The translations under genes and the position numbers were made by a program. From Symsagittifera roscoffensis (Eukaryota > Xenacoelomorpha > Acoela > Convolutidae): a stretch of DNA of 64,000 nucleotides. A model generated the notes under the pieces. That model worked only from the letters and a program-made list of their open reading frames with translations. It did no database searches and had not been told where the DNA came from. Location: NCBI RefSeq assembly GCF_963678635.1, contig NC_087067.1:16569018-16633017 (forward strand). The letters run 5' to 3'. Positions 31,171 through 43,300 of this stretch are shown one piece after another (position 1 is the first letter of the stretch; every line of letters begins with the position of its first letter).

Positions 31171-33491
31171 GAGAGCACAACCCGTAGTGACTTCAGTTAC
31201 AATTCACTTGACTAGTGCAGTTGGAGATACTCTTTGAGGACCACAGGACTCTGTCTCTTGCGTATAGTTGTTGGTGCGATGGGAGGATATGCTGTTGTTC
31301 ACCACATCGTGCCAGAGGATAATCTGGTTACTGGCTAAAGGCTGCTGTTCCAATAATACTCGTAAATTCGTACCCTCTGTTTAGGGTATCGGGGTTTCAA
31401 GAAAAGCCGGGGACTTCGTAGACCTTCTGCTGCGTCTCTCTCCGTTCCTCTAGCTCAAGATTTTTCACAGTGTGATACAGCGAGCTGGCAGCTACAATCA
31501 TCGCCATTTTAACTCAAACACACTGACAAAATGAACAAAAAGCGGAGGTAAAATTCTAAACAAATAGAGAAAAATAATCAAATTAAAGACTGTTTTCCTT
31601 AAAAGAATATAACAGTTTGCTTATAGCTTATCGCTAAAAAGGGTTAGAATTTAACAAAAAAAAAAGATTATAAGAAAATTAAAAAGTTAATTCAAACAAT
31701 TTGGCACATTTTGTGCATCATCAGCTTTTAATTTTTTTTACAATATTTAAAAAACAATCAAAGATCTGAAAAATAAGTAACATGTCTAAAATGCTTTATA
31801 ACTTTTTGACCTATCACATTTAAGCAACTGTAATTATTTAATAAATTACGTTATCAGTAATAACAATTTCCTGTAAATTTCTGATATTTCTTTTTAGCTT
31901 TTGTTCTTTCATTGTTATAAAATTTTGATTTGGGAATATATTTGATTCTGACATATCAGTTTTTTAATTTTTGGCCATGTTATACATAGACTATAATTTT
32001 AGTGTTGAAACACACTCAAAAAATTCAAATTGAGTACTTAAATAACGACACGGTTTCTAGAATTGAGTAACTAAATTAAAAAGCAACTCTAAATTTAATC
32101 CGGTGATCAAGTTTTATCTCAGGAAGTTTGAAATGAACAAGTTTTAACTCAAGACATAAGTTTTCTGTTTGGACCATTGGGCAGCTTCAGCTTCCACCTT
32201 TTCATTGAAGGTTCACTCTGGTCCACTCGATCTCCTGCTCTAATTGTACTCTGTCACTCTTGATCCTTTGCCAAGAATAAGACAGCTCTACTCTCGTTCG
32301 ATTTATATTGCGAAATTGCGAATAGAAATTTCACTCTCCTATTTTTTGGACTACTTTCGCGCAATTGCAGTTTGGTTCTTCTGGTCTCATTTTCTTGTAT
32401 ACTCAGTTGTCGCGAGAATTTGAGCATGACAAGCTCAATTCGAATTTTTGAATAATTGCATTGCGCCCCAAAATCAAGACTAAACGTCGCTCAAGGTCAA
32501 ACTTGCAAATATGAACGACTGGCACAGAACATGCCAACTGTTAAAATTGAACAACCATATCCAACACAAATTCAACCATGTAGACTTCGATTGGAACGCG
32601 CCAAGACAGTTTTTTTTAAATCAATTATATTAAACCTTCTACGATTTGGGGAAAAACTAAGGCCAAAAGTCTTTTTTCTACATGAGGCAAAATCATCACC
32701 TCTACACAGTTTAAAAAAACCTTCTGAGCTGAGCTTCCGTTTCTATCTGAAATTTTATTTGGTGATTTCGTACAGGGACCATTTTAACAAAAGTTGAATC
32801 AAGTAACTTTTGATTTGAACGCAACCACGAAAACTTTAACATCAATACTAGTATCTTTTTTCTTTGATGTGAAAAAGGTAAGGCCACGTTATCTTTGTTA
32901 CAGCTACGGTTATAAAGCGTCTTATTAAACAAAAGTCATTAGCTGAAAAACATACAATCTTCTTCTTCTCTTTCTTCTTACGAAGTTTGCAGGCAGTGAT
33001 GCCTTTTGCCCGCCATGGTTAAGTTTTGTACAGTAGCTCCCCACTGTTGGTGATTTTCAGCAGTTTCTTGACAAAGCTCCACCCACGTTTCCTCCCATTT
33101 CTTCTTTGTGCAACGAAAATGTTTTAGGAGCGGTTCAAGTTCTTTTGCGACTTGTATCCTCCAGTAAGTTTTCATGCCTCCGCGCGGTCGCTTCCAGGAG
33201 TGGCCTTTCATAAAAGTTAAGCAGGCTTTCAGGAATTTTTAAGGTGGAATCCGAAAGACGTGACCAACCAATTTCAGGCGTCGTCTCTGGATCACTGATC
33301 ACTGTGGCTAGTGGCTCGGAGGCTTGGCTTGTGTAAAATGGTCTGCACCGACGATCGAAGCTCTCGAGTTTGCTGAGTTCGGTGGATGTCAGCGGCCATG
33401 ATTCACAACAGTACAAGTGGGTGCTCCTGATGCAGGTGTCATATAGTCTTCGTTTGATTAATTTTGGAATCTCTCTTGATGTCCAAATATT
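31165..33491. repeat. Tandem duplication unit R2 (2327 bp)
   Basis: Second copy of R1, with only about a dozen differences visible (for example TTCTGTACAAA/TTCTAAACAAA and CTTAGGACG/CTTACGAAG), so the duplication is recent. Confidence 0.93.
31670..32010 (-). repeat. Third copy of the PLE2 terminal repeat
   Basis: Part of unit R2; differs from 29343-29680 at a handful of positions. It is a by-product of the tandem duplication, not an independent insertion. Confidence 0.85.
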
Positions 33492-33497
33492 CGATGG
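32978..33497 (-). pseudogene. LINE reverse-transcriptase C-terminus, unit R2
   Basis: Copy of the fragment at 30651-31170, with the same interruptions. It was made by DNA duplication rather than by retrotransposition. Confidence 0.78.
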
Positions 33498-34642
33498 GAG
33501 AGCACAACCCGTAGTGACTTCAGTTCTAATTCACTTGACTGGTGCATTTTCTTGTATATTCAGTTGTCGCGAGAAACTTGAGCATGACAAGCTCAATTCG
33601 AAATTTTGAAAAATTGCATTACGCCCCAAAATCAAGACTAAACGTCGCTCAAGGTCAAACTTGCAAAAATGAACGACTGTCACAGAACATGCCAACTGTT
33701 AAAAGTGAAAAACTATATCCAACACAAATTCAACCATGTAGACTTCAATTGGAGCCGCGCCAAGACAGTTTTTTTTTATCAATTATAATAATTCTTCTAC
33801 GTTTTGGGGAAAGAATAAGGCCAAAAGTCTTTTTTCTACTTGAGACGAAAATCATCACCTCTACACAGTTTAAAAAAACCTTCTGAGCTGAGCTTCCGTT
33901 TCTATCTGAAATTTTATTTGGTGATTTTGTACAGGGACCATTTTAACAAAAGTTGAATCAAGCAAGTTTTGATTTGAACGCAACCACGAAAACTTCAACA
34001 TCAATACTAGTATCTTTTTTCTTTGATGTGAAAAAGGTAAGGCCACGTTTTCTTTGTTACAGCTACGGTTATAAAGCGTCTTATTAAACAAAAGTCATTA
34101 GCTAAAAACATATATTTTTCATCTTCTCTTTCTTCGTAGGACGTTTGCAGGCATTGCTGCCTTTTGTCCGCCATGGTTAAGTCTCGAACAATAGCTTCTC
34201 ACTGTTGGCGGTTTTCAGCAGTTTCTTGACAAAGCTCCACCTTCGTTTCCTCCCATTACTTCTTTGGGAAACGAAAAGGTTTTAGGAGCGGTTCCAGTTC
34301 TTTTGCGACTTGTATCCTCCAGGAAATTTTCATGCCTCCGCTCGGTCGCTTCCAGGAGTGGCCTTTCATAAAAGATAAGCAGGCTTTCGGGAATTTTTCG
34401 GGTGGCATCCGAAAGACGTGACCAACCAATTTCAGGCGTCGTCTCTGGATCACTGTGGCTAGTGGCTCGGAGGCTTGGCTTGTGTAAAATGGTCTGCACC
34501 GACGATCGAAGCTCTCGAGTTTGTTGAGTTCGGTGGATGTCAGCGGCCATGATTCACAACAATACAAGTGGGTGCTCCTGAGGCATGTGTCATATAGTCT
34601 TCGTTTGATTGATTTTGGAATCTCTCTTGATGTCCAAATATT
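33492..34642. repeat. Shorter tandem unit R3 (1151-bp period)
   Basis: Resembles R2 but lacks about 1176 bp of PLE sequence: after CACTTGACTGGTGCA it jumps to TTTTCTTGTATATTCAG. Divergence from R2 is clearly higher (several percent), so R3 and R4 are older than the R1/R2 duplication. Confidence 0.88.
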
Positions 34643-34650
34643 CAATGGAA
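34130..34650 (-). pseudogene. LINE reverse-transcriptase C-terminus, unit R3
   Basis: The best-preserved of the fragments: frame 34256-34645 reads NIWTSREIPKSIKRRLYDTC, then CESWPLT, SFDRRC, and after a short shift VIQRRRLKLVGHVFRMPPEK and GHSWKRPSGGMK. It continues in another frame to ELCQETAEN. This is the order of the C-terminal RT region in RTE-like LINEs. Confidence 0.8.
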
Positions 34651-35400
34651 GAGCACAACCCGTAGTGACTTCAGTTCTAATTCACTTGACTGGTGCATTT
34701 TCTTGTATATTCAGTTGTCGCGAGAAACTTGAGCATGACAAGCTCAATTCGAAATTTTGAAAAATTGCATTGCGCCCCAAAATCAAGACTAAACGTCGCT
34801 CAAGGTCAAACTTGCAAAAATGAAAGACTGGCAGAGAACATGCCAACCGTTAAAAGTGAAAAACTATATCCAACACAAATTCAACCATGTAGACTTCAAT
34901 TGGAACGCGCCAAGACAGTTCTTTTTATCATTTATAATATTTCTTCTACGTTTTGGGGAAAAATAAGGCCAAAAGTCTTTTTTCTACTTGAGGCGAAAAT
35001 CATCACCTCTACACAGTTTGAGAAAACCTTCTGAGCTGAGCTTCCGTTTCTATCTGAAATTTTATTTGGTGATTTCGTACAGGGACCATTTTAACAAAAG
35101 TTGAATCAAGCAAGTTTTGATTTGAACGCAACCACGAAAACTTCAACATCAATACTAGTATCTTTTTTCTTTGATGTGAAAAAGGTAAGGCCACGTTTTC
35201 TTTGTTACAGCTACGGTTATAAAGCGTCTTATTAAACAAAAGTCATTAGCTAAAAACATATATTTTTCTTCTTCTCTTTCTTCGTAGGACGTTTGCAGGC
35301 ATTGCTGCCTTTTGTCCGCCATGGTTAAGTCTCGAACAACAGCTTCTCATTGTTGGCGGTTTTCAGCAGTTTCTTGACAAAGCTCCACCCACGTTTCCTC
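34643..35400. repeat. Partial tandem unit R4
   Basis: Same arrangement as R3 (offset 1151), continuing to about 35400, where it leaves the repeat unit and enters a different internal part of the same LINE. Confidence 0.85.
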
Positions 35401-35620
35401 CCAGTTCTTCATATGCTTTTCAGGCGGTGGTCGGTTAAGCAACGATTCGAAGTGGCAGGCCCAGTCGCCGAGCTTTTCGTTCGCTTCGTGAATGACTGTA
35501 TCGTCTTGCATGCGTACGGTCTCGGTTGGGTTCAGTTTTTTGCCTGCAATTTCTCTAAATCCGGTTTTTGAAAAAAAGATTAAGAAAGGTTTTCTGAATT
35601 TATGTTGATATGGTAACAAT
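35280..35620 (-). pseudogene. LINE fragment with internal deletion
   Basis: One minus-strand frame joins two parts of a LINE protein: upstream linker sequence (REIAGKKLNPTETVRMQD, LGDWACHFESLLNRPPPEKH) is fused directly to the extreme C-terminus (WEETWVELCQETAEN). Most of the RT palm is missing between them. It is the outermost unit of the array and may show the original insertion from which R1-R4 were derived. Confidence 0.7.
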
Positions 35621-36804
35621 GTTAATCAATTGATTTGAAAAATGGAAAATGTGTCAGAAATATGTATTTTTAATTTTCTATAGACTCCATTATTGATTTG
35701 TGTTACCAGCATGTTTTCCAAAGAGATCAGCCCAGCATTCAATTAAATTTTAGTAAAAAACATCATTGGAAAAACTGTCTCAAATCAGAAATAACAACCA
35801 AGTCTTCAAATTGACTTGTATAATTCTTTTATTGATCCATCATTAACTTTGCCAGCTTTTCTATTTCAGTGGCATTTATTGGCAACAAAGTCTAGAAATT
35901 ATTGACCATTCGAATGAGTTTTTGCAGTTTCATAAATCTAATGGCTTCTGTTAACAGAAAACGATTTTTTCTTCGAACAACCACTCGCCAATAGGGTTGT
36001 TTGTGAAAATGCTGGCTATTCTTTCACTTTTCTGTCTCGTTTACCTGGTTTTAGATGCCATTCATTTCATTAAGGCTGGAATTACTTGAACTGAGCTGCT
36101 CTTGAATACTTTTTTCCGAAGCTTGTTGTTTAAAAAAATTACAAAATTTAATGTCTTATTTGTTCTTGTCCTGATTTTTGTTTTTTGTTTAACAGTCATG
36201 ATTGATTGAAGAAATTCAGAAGTCCTTGTGTTAACTAGACGGTTATTAGAAGTCTTTTTTCAATTCCAGTTATTTCAACAAAAAAAGCGTATTTGTTCGG
36301 CCTAAAAGCTACAAACATCAACAATTTCGGGGGAGCTCAATTCAGTTTTCGTTTTTGATAAATTAATAGCTAGACAAAAACTGCAATTTTTCCATTTTTA
36401 CCCAAATTTAGTTTGTAAATAATCAACACAAGCATGTTCCGATTATTTTAACGAGCGAACATTTCGCACAGAGGCAAACAGTTTCACTCCGCCTGCCTTC
36501 AAATTTTTTTGCTATTTGCAATCATATTTGATCATCACAAAAAAAGCTTCTATTATCATGAATGAGTTTTCATAAAAAAAGTAAAAAAAAAACGAATAAA
36601 AATTGTTAAATTTTATAAAATTTTTTTTAACAGGCTAAATAATTAACAATAAAATTTCCTAAGCGTTTTAATATACGATAGAGTTTAAACTTGCAAAATA
36701 ATTTCCATTAAACCAGCAAAAAATTAATACGTTGAAAAAGTTTGAACATGCAAACATAGAATTCTCTTAAACATGTCAACAGAGAAACTTCTTAAACATG
36801 TGTC
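35621..36804. other. AT-rich stretch, nothing recognised
   Basis: About 1.2 kb without a convincing reading frame or repeat. Its right part may still be the non-coding end of the inverted giant-element copy, since no boundary is visible. Confidence 0.4.
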
Positions 36805-37707
36805 ACATGAAACGCCATTTAACATTCGCCAGGAAGTACATATCGACGGAAAATGAAGCTAGGTTGAAAAACGACTGTCTAGCGTCTAAACACAGCTGTA
36901 CATGCTTTTAACCGTCTCTACCAAAGTCAGTTCTTTGTGTGGTCCTTTTAACATCGGGTCGACAAAATCAATACTGTTTTGGGCTTCGGTTAGAATGCTC
37001 AGATTAACTTAGTTACATGCAAAAATAGAGAGCTTATGGCCGGTCCTCAGTATCCCCAGACCACGAGGTCACTCCTATAAACAGGGCTACTACTTATTTT
37101 TGATATTACGATTGTTGTTGTTCAGTAGAAAAAAATCATCATTCCCATTGTAACTTTCGCCCAAATACTACATAGTGATGGAGCGTAGAAAAAGCAACTA
37201 TTGACAACTGGCCGGCTTCAGTTACCTAAATTCTACTTGTTTTACACCGTCTAGACCCAGCCAGTTGACTTTCTGGTCTGTTTCGGGCTATGTAAAAAAA
37301 ATATATTTTAGGCCATCAGTCAAACGACTTTTGATCAGCTTTCGTTACATGCGAAAACAACCACGTAGCTGGTTCTCGGATCCTCAGACTACGTGATTGC
37401 TATTAAAAACGCGGCTCGATTTTACTATTTTGCTATGTTTTTAGTGACAGTTATTTACTAAATCCATTGGAGATAGATTGACCTTTTCATCTTGCGGGCA
37501 AGTAATGCTCTGAAATACTAAACAATACTGGAGTTAATTCAAATGTTCAGGGCATTAAAGTGGCTAAAAAGTCAGTTATATAGTCTCTCAACGTACAATA
37601 GTCTGTGGGCATCGGACCTCCAGTTCCGCACTCTTCCGGAAATAACGTCGTTATTTCTCTAACTTCGCGGCACCGGAGGTTACTGTTCCGCTCCAAATGT
37701 CCCACTG
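36805..37707 (-). other. 3' non-coding region of copy B
   Basis: The part 36805-37140 is the reverse complement of about 21480-21762 of copy A. A second, weaker version of the same motif lies at about 37330-37450 (ATCACGTAGTCTGAGGATCC against GTGACCTCGTGGTCTGGGGA, minus strand), so the region has an internal tandem duplication. It is possibly an LTR. Confidence 0.55.
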
Positions 37708-37907
37708 NNNNNNNNNNNNNNNNNNNNNNNNNNNNNNNNNNNNNNNNNNNNNNNNNNNNNNNNNNNNNNNNNNNNNNNNNNNNNNNNNNNNNNNNNNNNN
37801 NNNNNNNNNNNNNNNNNNNNNNNNNNNNNNNNNNNNNNNNNNNNNNNNNNNNNNNNNNNNNNNNNNNNNNNNNNNNNNNNNNNNNNNNNNNNNNNNNNNN
37901 NNNNNNN
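37708..37907. other. Assembly gap (200 N)
   Basis: Run of exactly 200 undetermined bases, probably of nominal size. It interrupts copy B near the end of its second gene. Confidence 0.99.
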
Positions 37908-39256
37908 CTTTCTGCTATCGAATCCTGGAGAAGCTGTTATGCAGACACAGGCTCACATTTTGCTTTAGGTCAGTTTGTAAGACCTCTTTCTTCTCTTGTT
38001 CTGTGGTAACAAGACAGCCTAGCTACTCTTTTCACCGCTGTAGTCACAGCGACCCTATGTGTCAGGAATGCTCTTTTATAGGCTTTCGGCCCTATATCTA
38101 GCTGGAAGGATTTGCTAGGCTTACGTGTTTTGGGACCTATGACGCTTCGGGTGTTCATACACCCCTGATGTCATCAGTCATCACTGCACGGAACCAAGGT
38201 ATCAATCTCTGTCTTGCCCAAATGCTCTCTCTCGCCTTCGGTTTTCTCAGAACTTTACAAGTAGTTCTGAACAGATCCAGCCTCTTACTGAGGCTCACTC
38301 TACCCAGTTGCTCTGGAGTTGGCATGTCCATCTCCTGTTCAATCGTTCCTGCATTAGTTTCCAGCCTCCTCACTGCTAGAATGGTCCTGACCAACAGTAT
38401 CGTCACGTTCTGGGTTTGATCAGGCAATCCCATGGAGTATAACTCCTCTGCATCCCAAACCAGAACTAGGTTTGCTCTCTTGGTGTAGCAAAACGTCTGT
38501 CTGCGCCAAGCAGTGACACGGATACTCTCCATGAGTCAGCAGGGTATTTCTCCAAGTTCGATAACCCGATGCTATCAGCAGGGTTCGATCTCCATCATTG
38601 TCTGATGCGGTTCATCTTTCTCATCTATTGTGGGGAAATCGCTTTACATCATCCATTTCGCCTTCTTTCGTGGGAAAACGCTAATGTTTCCTTCGCCCCA
38701 CTTCACTACATTTTCTCTCACTATCTCCTCCATCTTATCCCTAGACCTCTCCGGGACTGCCCGAAGGATTTTTGTTAATAGCTCATTGGAATCCTCAGTT
38801 ATTCTCGATAGTCTCACGAACTTCGGCACCGAAAAGAATTGATCAGTCAGTCTATGTTGCATTCTGGCATCTATACCGAATAGGTGCGTTGGGTATTTGC
38901 TATTGCAATATGGTGCCGCACTAGATCCAACCAGATACTTTGAGCCGACTGTCTTATGATATCCCTCACTATATTTCAGATTCATTTTGTTTTCTAGAGC
39001 TTCTCGCCAGCTTCCAATCTTTTGTTCCGTCTGCAATCCTCCGTGGAACACTTCCACACTCAAGGAAGTGACCAGTTCATGGGCACGCTCCAGGCGTTCC
39101 AATGTTTCAATCGAGCTGGTCATACTGCAGAACCCTAAGGCGGTCGTCAGGGTCACCTCCGTCACTCCATGGCAGTGTGCAGTCCTTTCTCATTCTTATC
39201 TGACATGCTCAGTCTTCCATACAATTTGACTAGCTGGCGATGCTGTTGGGTTTCAC
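37908..39256 (-). pseudogene. Second-gene C-terminus of copy B
   Basis: Three minus-strand frames (38644-39165, 38155-38532, 37970-38158) align in order with 19728-21000 of copy A. Matches include TALGF, SVEVF.GGLQTEQK, KYLVGSSAAP, AVPERS, NLVLVWDAEELYSMGLPD, WARQRLIPWFRA and AFLTHR.AVTTAVKR. Homology extends upstream to about 39256 (CETQQHRQL). Where copy A has TAG at 20079-20081, copy B has a sense codon. Frameshifts near 38640 and 39165 show that copy B is also decayed. Confidence 0.78.
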
Positions 39257-39299
39257 ACGGCCACGCGGACGAGGAGGACAATGTAGTTAACAAAACAGC

Positions 39300-39560
39300 G
39301 AAAAAGCTGTGGGTAAAGAAGATGCCAACAAACCTTCCTACGAGAGAACAACAACCCAAGATATACAAGATCAACCACAAGTAGGTCGAAACAAAATGGC
39401 TTGCAAATGTGGACGACAATTCGTCCAAAGCTATTTACAGTCATTAGCCGCAAGTGATAATTTGCAAAACCCGCAAACTATGCTAAGCAGGGAAAATTGG
39501 CATATGTCTGCAAGCCAACATATTTCAACTACATGCAAGCGCCAAATGACGGCTTAATTG
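39300..39560 (+). pseudogene. Gag zinc-finger fragment of the ruined gypsy
   Basis: The frame 39309-39557 has CKCGRQF and SAASD.L-like peptides that match the first zinc finger of related gypsy gag proteins (compare CFFCGRRF in the element at 50.2 kb). The second knuckle is not clear. A stop ends it at 39557. Confidence 0.45.
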
Positions 39561-39859
39561 CTAGCTACAGAATTGTTTAGCTTGTAGGCCATCAGCGTAG
39601 ATTTAAAAAAGCAAATTTTTAAAGAAGATATGTTCTACCGCAGATTTGCACAAAGTTGTTGCAAGACCAACTAACTCGAAGCCAGGTATTTACTATTTAC
39701 GAGAATAAGGAAAGCAACCTAGGAGTAAAATATTTGGTTAAAAAAATTCCAACAATAATGCATGAGAAGTGGAAAAGAGAGAAGTCACGTTGTGAGACTG
39801 CAATTCGTGAAAGGATTAATTCCTATACAAGAAAAAAGGAAGACGTATACCAATTCAGG

Positions 39860-40315
39860 AAGGTGTGGAGAAAAAATTGAACAAATTGATAGACCAAAAA
39901 CATGCTGTCAAACTTGATAATTGTTCCGATAAACACTTTATTAGCCCAATTGAGATTACAGTAAGAAAAAGGATCAAAAACAAATTCATTTGCAAAAAAA
40001 AACATCAGAAGCCAAACATCGAACAACTACTGGACAATTCTGCACTTGTAATTGAAATGGACGACAGGTAACAAACGCTATCCTCGGCGCTTGACTTACG
40101 GTACGCGCATTTGCAAATCCTTCCGGATCTGAAGTCAAGAAGCCAGTATAATGTCAGTCTCTTAGTAGGCAATGCAACAGGTAACTATCAATTTCAAATA
40201 AAATTTTTTGGACTCACAAACATGTCGAATGATCGTTAAAAAGCAATAGAAGTCCCACTTACAAACTGCGAAAACATTTACGCTCACTTAGATCGTATAT
40301 TATCTGTGTAACAAA
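39860..40315 (+). pseudogene. RT N-terminal half of the ruined gypsy
   Basis: Reads LIDQKHAVKLDNCSDKHFISPI, then ALDLRYAHLQILPD (motif A position, with stops) and GNATGNYQFQIKFFGLTNM (motif B position), ending near LDRILSV. The order and spacing are those of gypsy RT. Several stops and frameshifts. Confidence 0.65.
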
Positions 40316-43300
40316 ATATTCCAAAGATCTGCACAAGGAAACATTGAGAACAGTCTTGAAAAAATTAGATGGAAAAAAACCTAGCTTCATTAATAAACAA
40401 TATTCAATCTGCATGTAAACGGGTAGAATGGCTCGGCTACAACGTAAATAGTCAGTAAAGGCACATAGCCACTAATTCAAAAATCTGGCTTTTGAAAAAC
40501 TCACTCCGCTTAAATTAATCGAACAGTTGAGAATTTTTCTGTGCTTCATACACTATCTTACGTGTGATATCCCAATGTTAGTGTAAAGGGCATCAGCATT
40601 AGAACCACTTCCAGGAAAGCGAAATCTACAGCTACTTTCAATCAAGTATTAACTATTATCGGAAATAACTGAAACCAAACCTCTCAATCAAAAGCTCGAG
40701 ACGCTCGTGGCCTGCCCGGGTCGAGATCCCGCTCAAAAACCGCTCAAGATATGAGCTCAAGATATGAGCGGTTTTTCAGCAAGATTTGAGCGGTTTAAGC
40801 GGTTTGGGCAGTTTGGGAGTTTTTTTTGGAAAAACCCCTCAAACCGCTCAAATCTTGCTTGAAAAACCGCTCAAAAACCGCTCATTTCTTGCGGTGATTT
40901 TTGAACGGTCTTTCAAGCAAGATTTGATTGGTTCTTAAGCGGTCTTTGAGCGGTCTTATAGAGAAAACCGATTAAAACCTGAAAAAGTAATGTGACCCCG
41001 GGTTGACCTCCATAAACTGAAAAAGCACATCTTACATTTCCCCACACTGAAAATGCTTATCATACAATCGCCTGCATCAAATGTATGAAAAAATTCTAAT
41101 CAAACATTTTTCATCCAATTTCAAAAAACCATTGAAAAAAGATTCAACCTAGTTTCTCCGGCTATTTGAACCAAATGTAACAGACTGGTGATAAAAAATA
41201 ACTACGTTTATTTTTTTTGAAAAAAATGGTTATAAAATTTTCATTTATGAAAAATTGTTTATCCTACAATTTCCATACATGAAAAAATGTTTATCCTAAA
41301 ATTTCCATATATGAAAAAACGCTTATCCTAGAGTTTTTTTTACAATTTTTTGAGTCTATGAAACTGTAGGAAATTGTAGGATAAGCACAAGATTCCAAAG
41401 GATATTCCAAAGATCTGCACAAGGAAACATTAAGAACAGTCTTGAAAAAATTAGATGGAAAAAAACCTAGCTTCCATTATAAACAATATTCAATCTGCAT
41501 GTAAACGGGTAAAATGGCTCGGCTACAACGTAAATAGTCAGTAAAGGCACATAGCCACTAATTCAAAAATCTGGCTTTTGAAAAACTCACTCCGCTTAAA
41601 TTAATCGAACAGTTGAGAATTTTTCTGTGCTTCATACACTATCTTACGTGTGATATCCCAATGTTAGTGTAAAGGGCATCAGCATTAGAACCACTTCCAG
41701 GAAAGCGAAATCTACAGCTACTTTCAATCAAGTATTAATTAGTATCGGAAATAACTGAAAACAAACCTCTCAATCAAAAGCTCGAGACGCTCGTGGCCTG
41801 CCCGGGTCGAGATCCCGCTCAAAAACCGCTTAAGATATGAGCAGTTTGAGCGGTTTTTCAGCAAGATTTGAGCGGTTTAAGCGTTTTGGGCAGTTTGGGA
41901 GTTTTTTTTTGGAAAAACCCCTCAAACCGCTCAAATCTTGCTTTAAAAACCGCTCAAAAACCGCTCATTTCTTGCGGTGATTTTTGAACGGTCTTTCAAG
42001 CAAGATTTGATTGGTTCTTAAGCGGTCTTTGAGCGGTCTTATAGAGAAAACCGATTAAAACCTGAAAAAGTAATGTGACCCCGGGTTGACCTCCATAAAC
42101 TGAAAAAGCTTATCTTACATTTCCCCACACTGAAAATGCTTATCATACAATCGCGTGCATCAAATGTATGAAAAAATTCTAATCAAACATTTTTCATCCA
42201 ATTTCAAAAAACCATTGAAAAAAGATTCAACCTAGTTTCTCCGGCTATTTGAACCAAATGTAACAGACTGGTGATAAAAAATAACTACGTTTATTTTTTT
42301 TGAAAAAAATGGTTATCATAAAATTTCCATTTATGAAAAATTGTTTATCCTACAATTTCCATACATGAAAAATGTTTATCCTAAAATTTCCATATATGAA
42401 AAAACGCTTATCCTAGAGTTTTTTTTACAATTTTTTGAGTCTATGAAACTGTAGGAAATTGTAGGATAAGCACAAGATTCCAAAGGATATTCCAAAGATC
42501 TGCACAAGGAAACATTAAGAACAGTCTTGAAAAAATTAGATGGAAAAAAACCTAGCTTCATTAATAAACAATATTCAATCTGCATGTAAACGGGTAGAAT
42601 GGCTCGGCTACAACGTAAATAGTCAGTAAAGCACATAGCCACTAATTCAAAAATCTGGCTTTTGAAAAACTCACTCCGCTTAAATTAATCGAACAGTTGA
42701 GAATTTTTCTGTGCTTCATACACTATCTTACGTGTGATATCCCAATGTTAGTGTAAAGGGCATCAGCATTAGAACCACTTCCAGGAAAGCGAAATCTACA
42801 GCTACTTTCAATCAAGTATTAACTAGTATCGGAAATAACTGAAAACAAACCTCTCAATCAAAAGCTCGAGACGCTCGTGGCCTGCCCGGGTCGAGATCCC
42901 GCTCAAAAACCGCTCAAGATATGAGCAGTTTGAGCGGTTTTTCAGCAAGATTTGAGCGGTTTAAGCGGTTTGGGCAGTTTGGGAATTTTGTTTTGGAAAA
43001 ACCCCTCAAACCGCTCAAATCTTGCTTAAAAAACCGCTCAAAAACCGCTCATTTCTTGCGGTGATTTTTGAACGGTCTTTCAAGCAAGATTTGATTGGTT
43101 CTTGAGCGGTCTTTGAGCGGTCTTATAGAGAAAACCGATTAAAACCTGAAAAAGTAATGTGACCCCGGGTTGACCTCCATAAACTGAAAAAGCTTATCTT
43201 ACATTTCCCCACACTGAAAATGCTTATCATACAATCGCCTGCATCAAATGTATGAAAAATTCTAATCAAACATTTTTCATCCAATTTCAAAAAACCATTG

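Larger units (their letters stand above)
36805..39256 (-). mobile_element. Giant retroelement, inverted divergent copy B (3' end only)
   Basis: Minus-strand relative of the giant element at the start of the window: C-terminal part of its second gene (37908-39256) and its 3' non-coding region (36805-37707), separated by an assembly gap. Protein similarity to copy A is about half by eye, so it is a different family member, not a recent duplicate. Confidence 0.82.

Noticed and set aside
37605-38101. Frames running through the assembly gap
   Set aside because: They consist mostly of undetermined residues; no evidence of coding.
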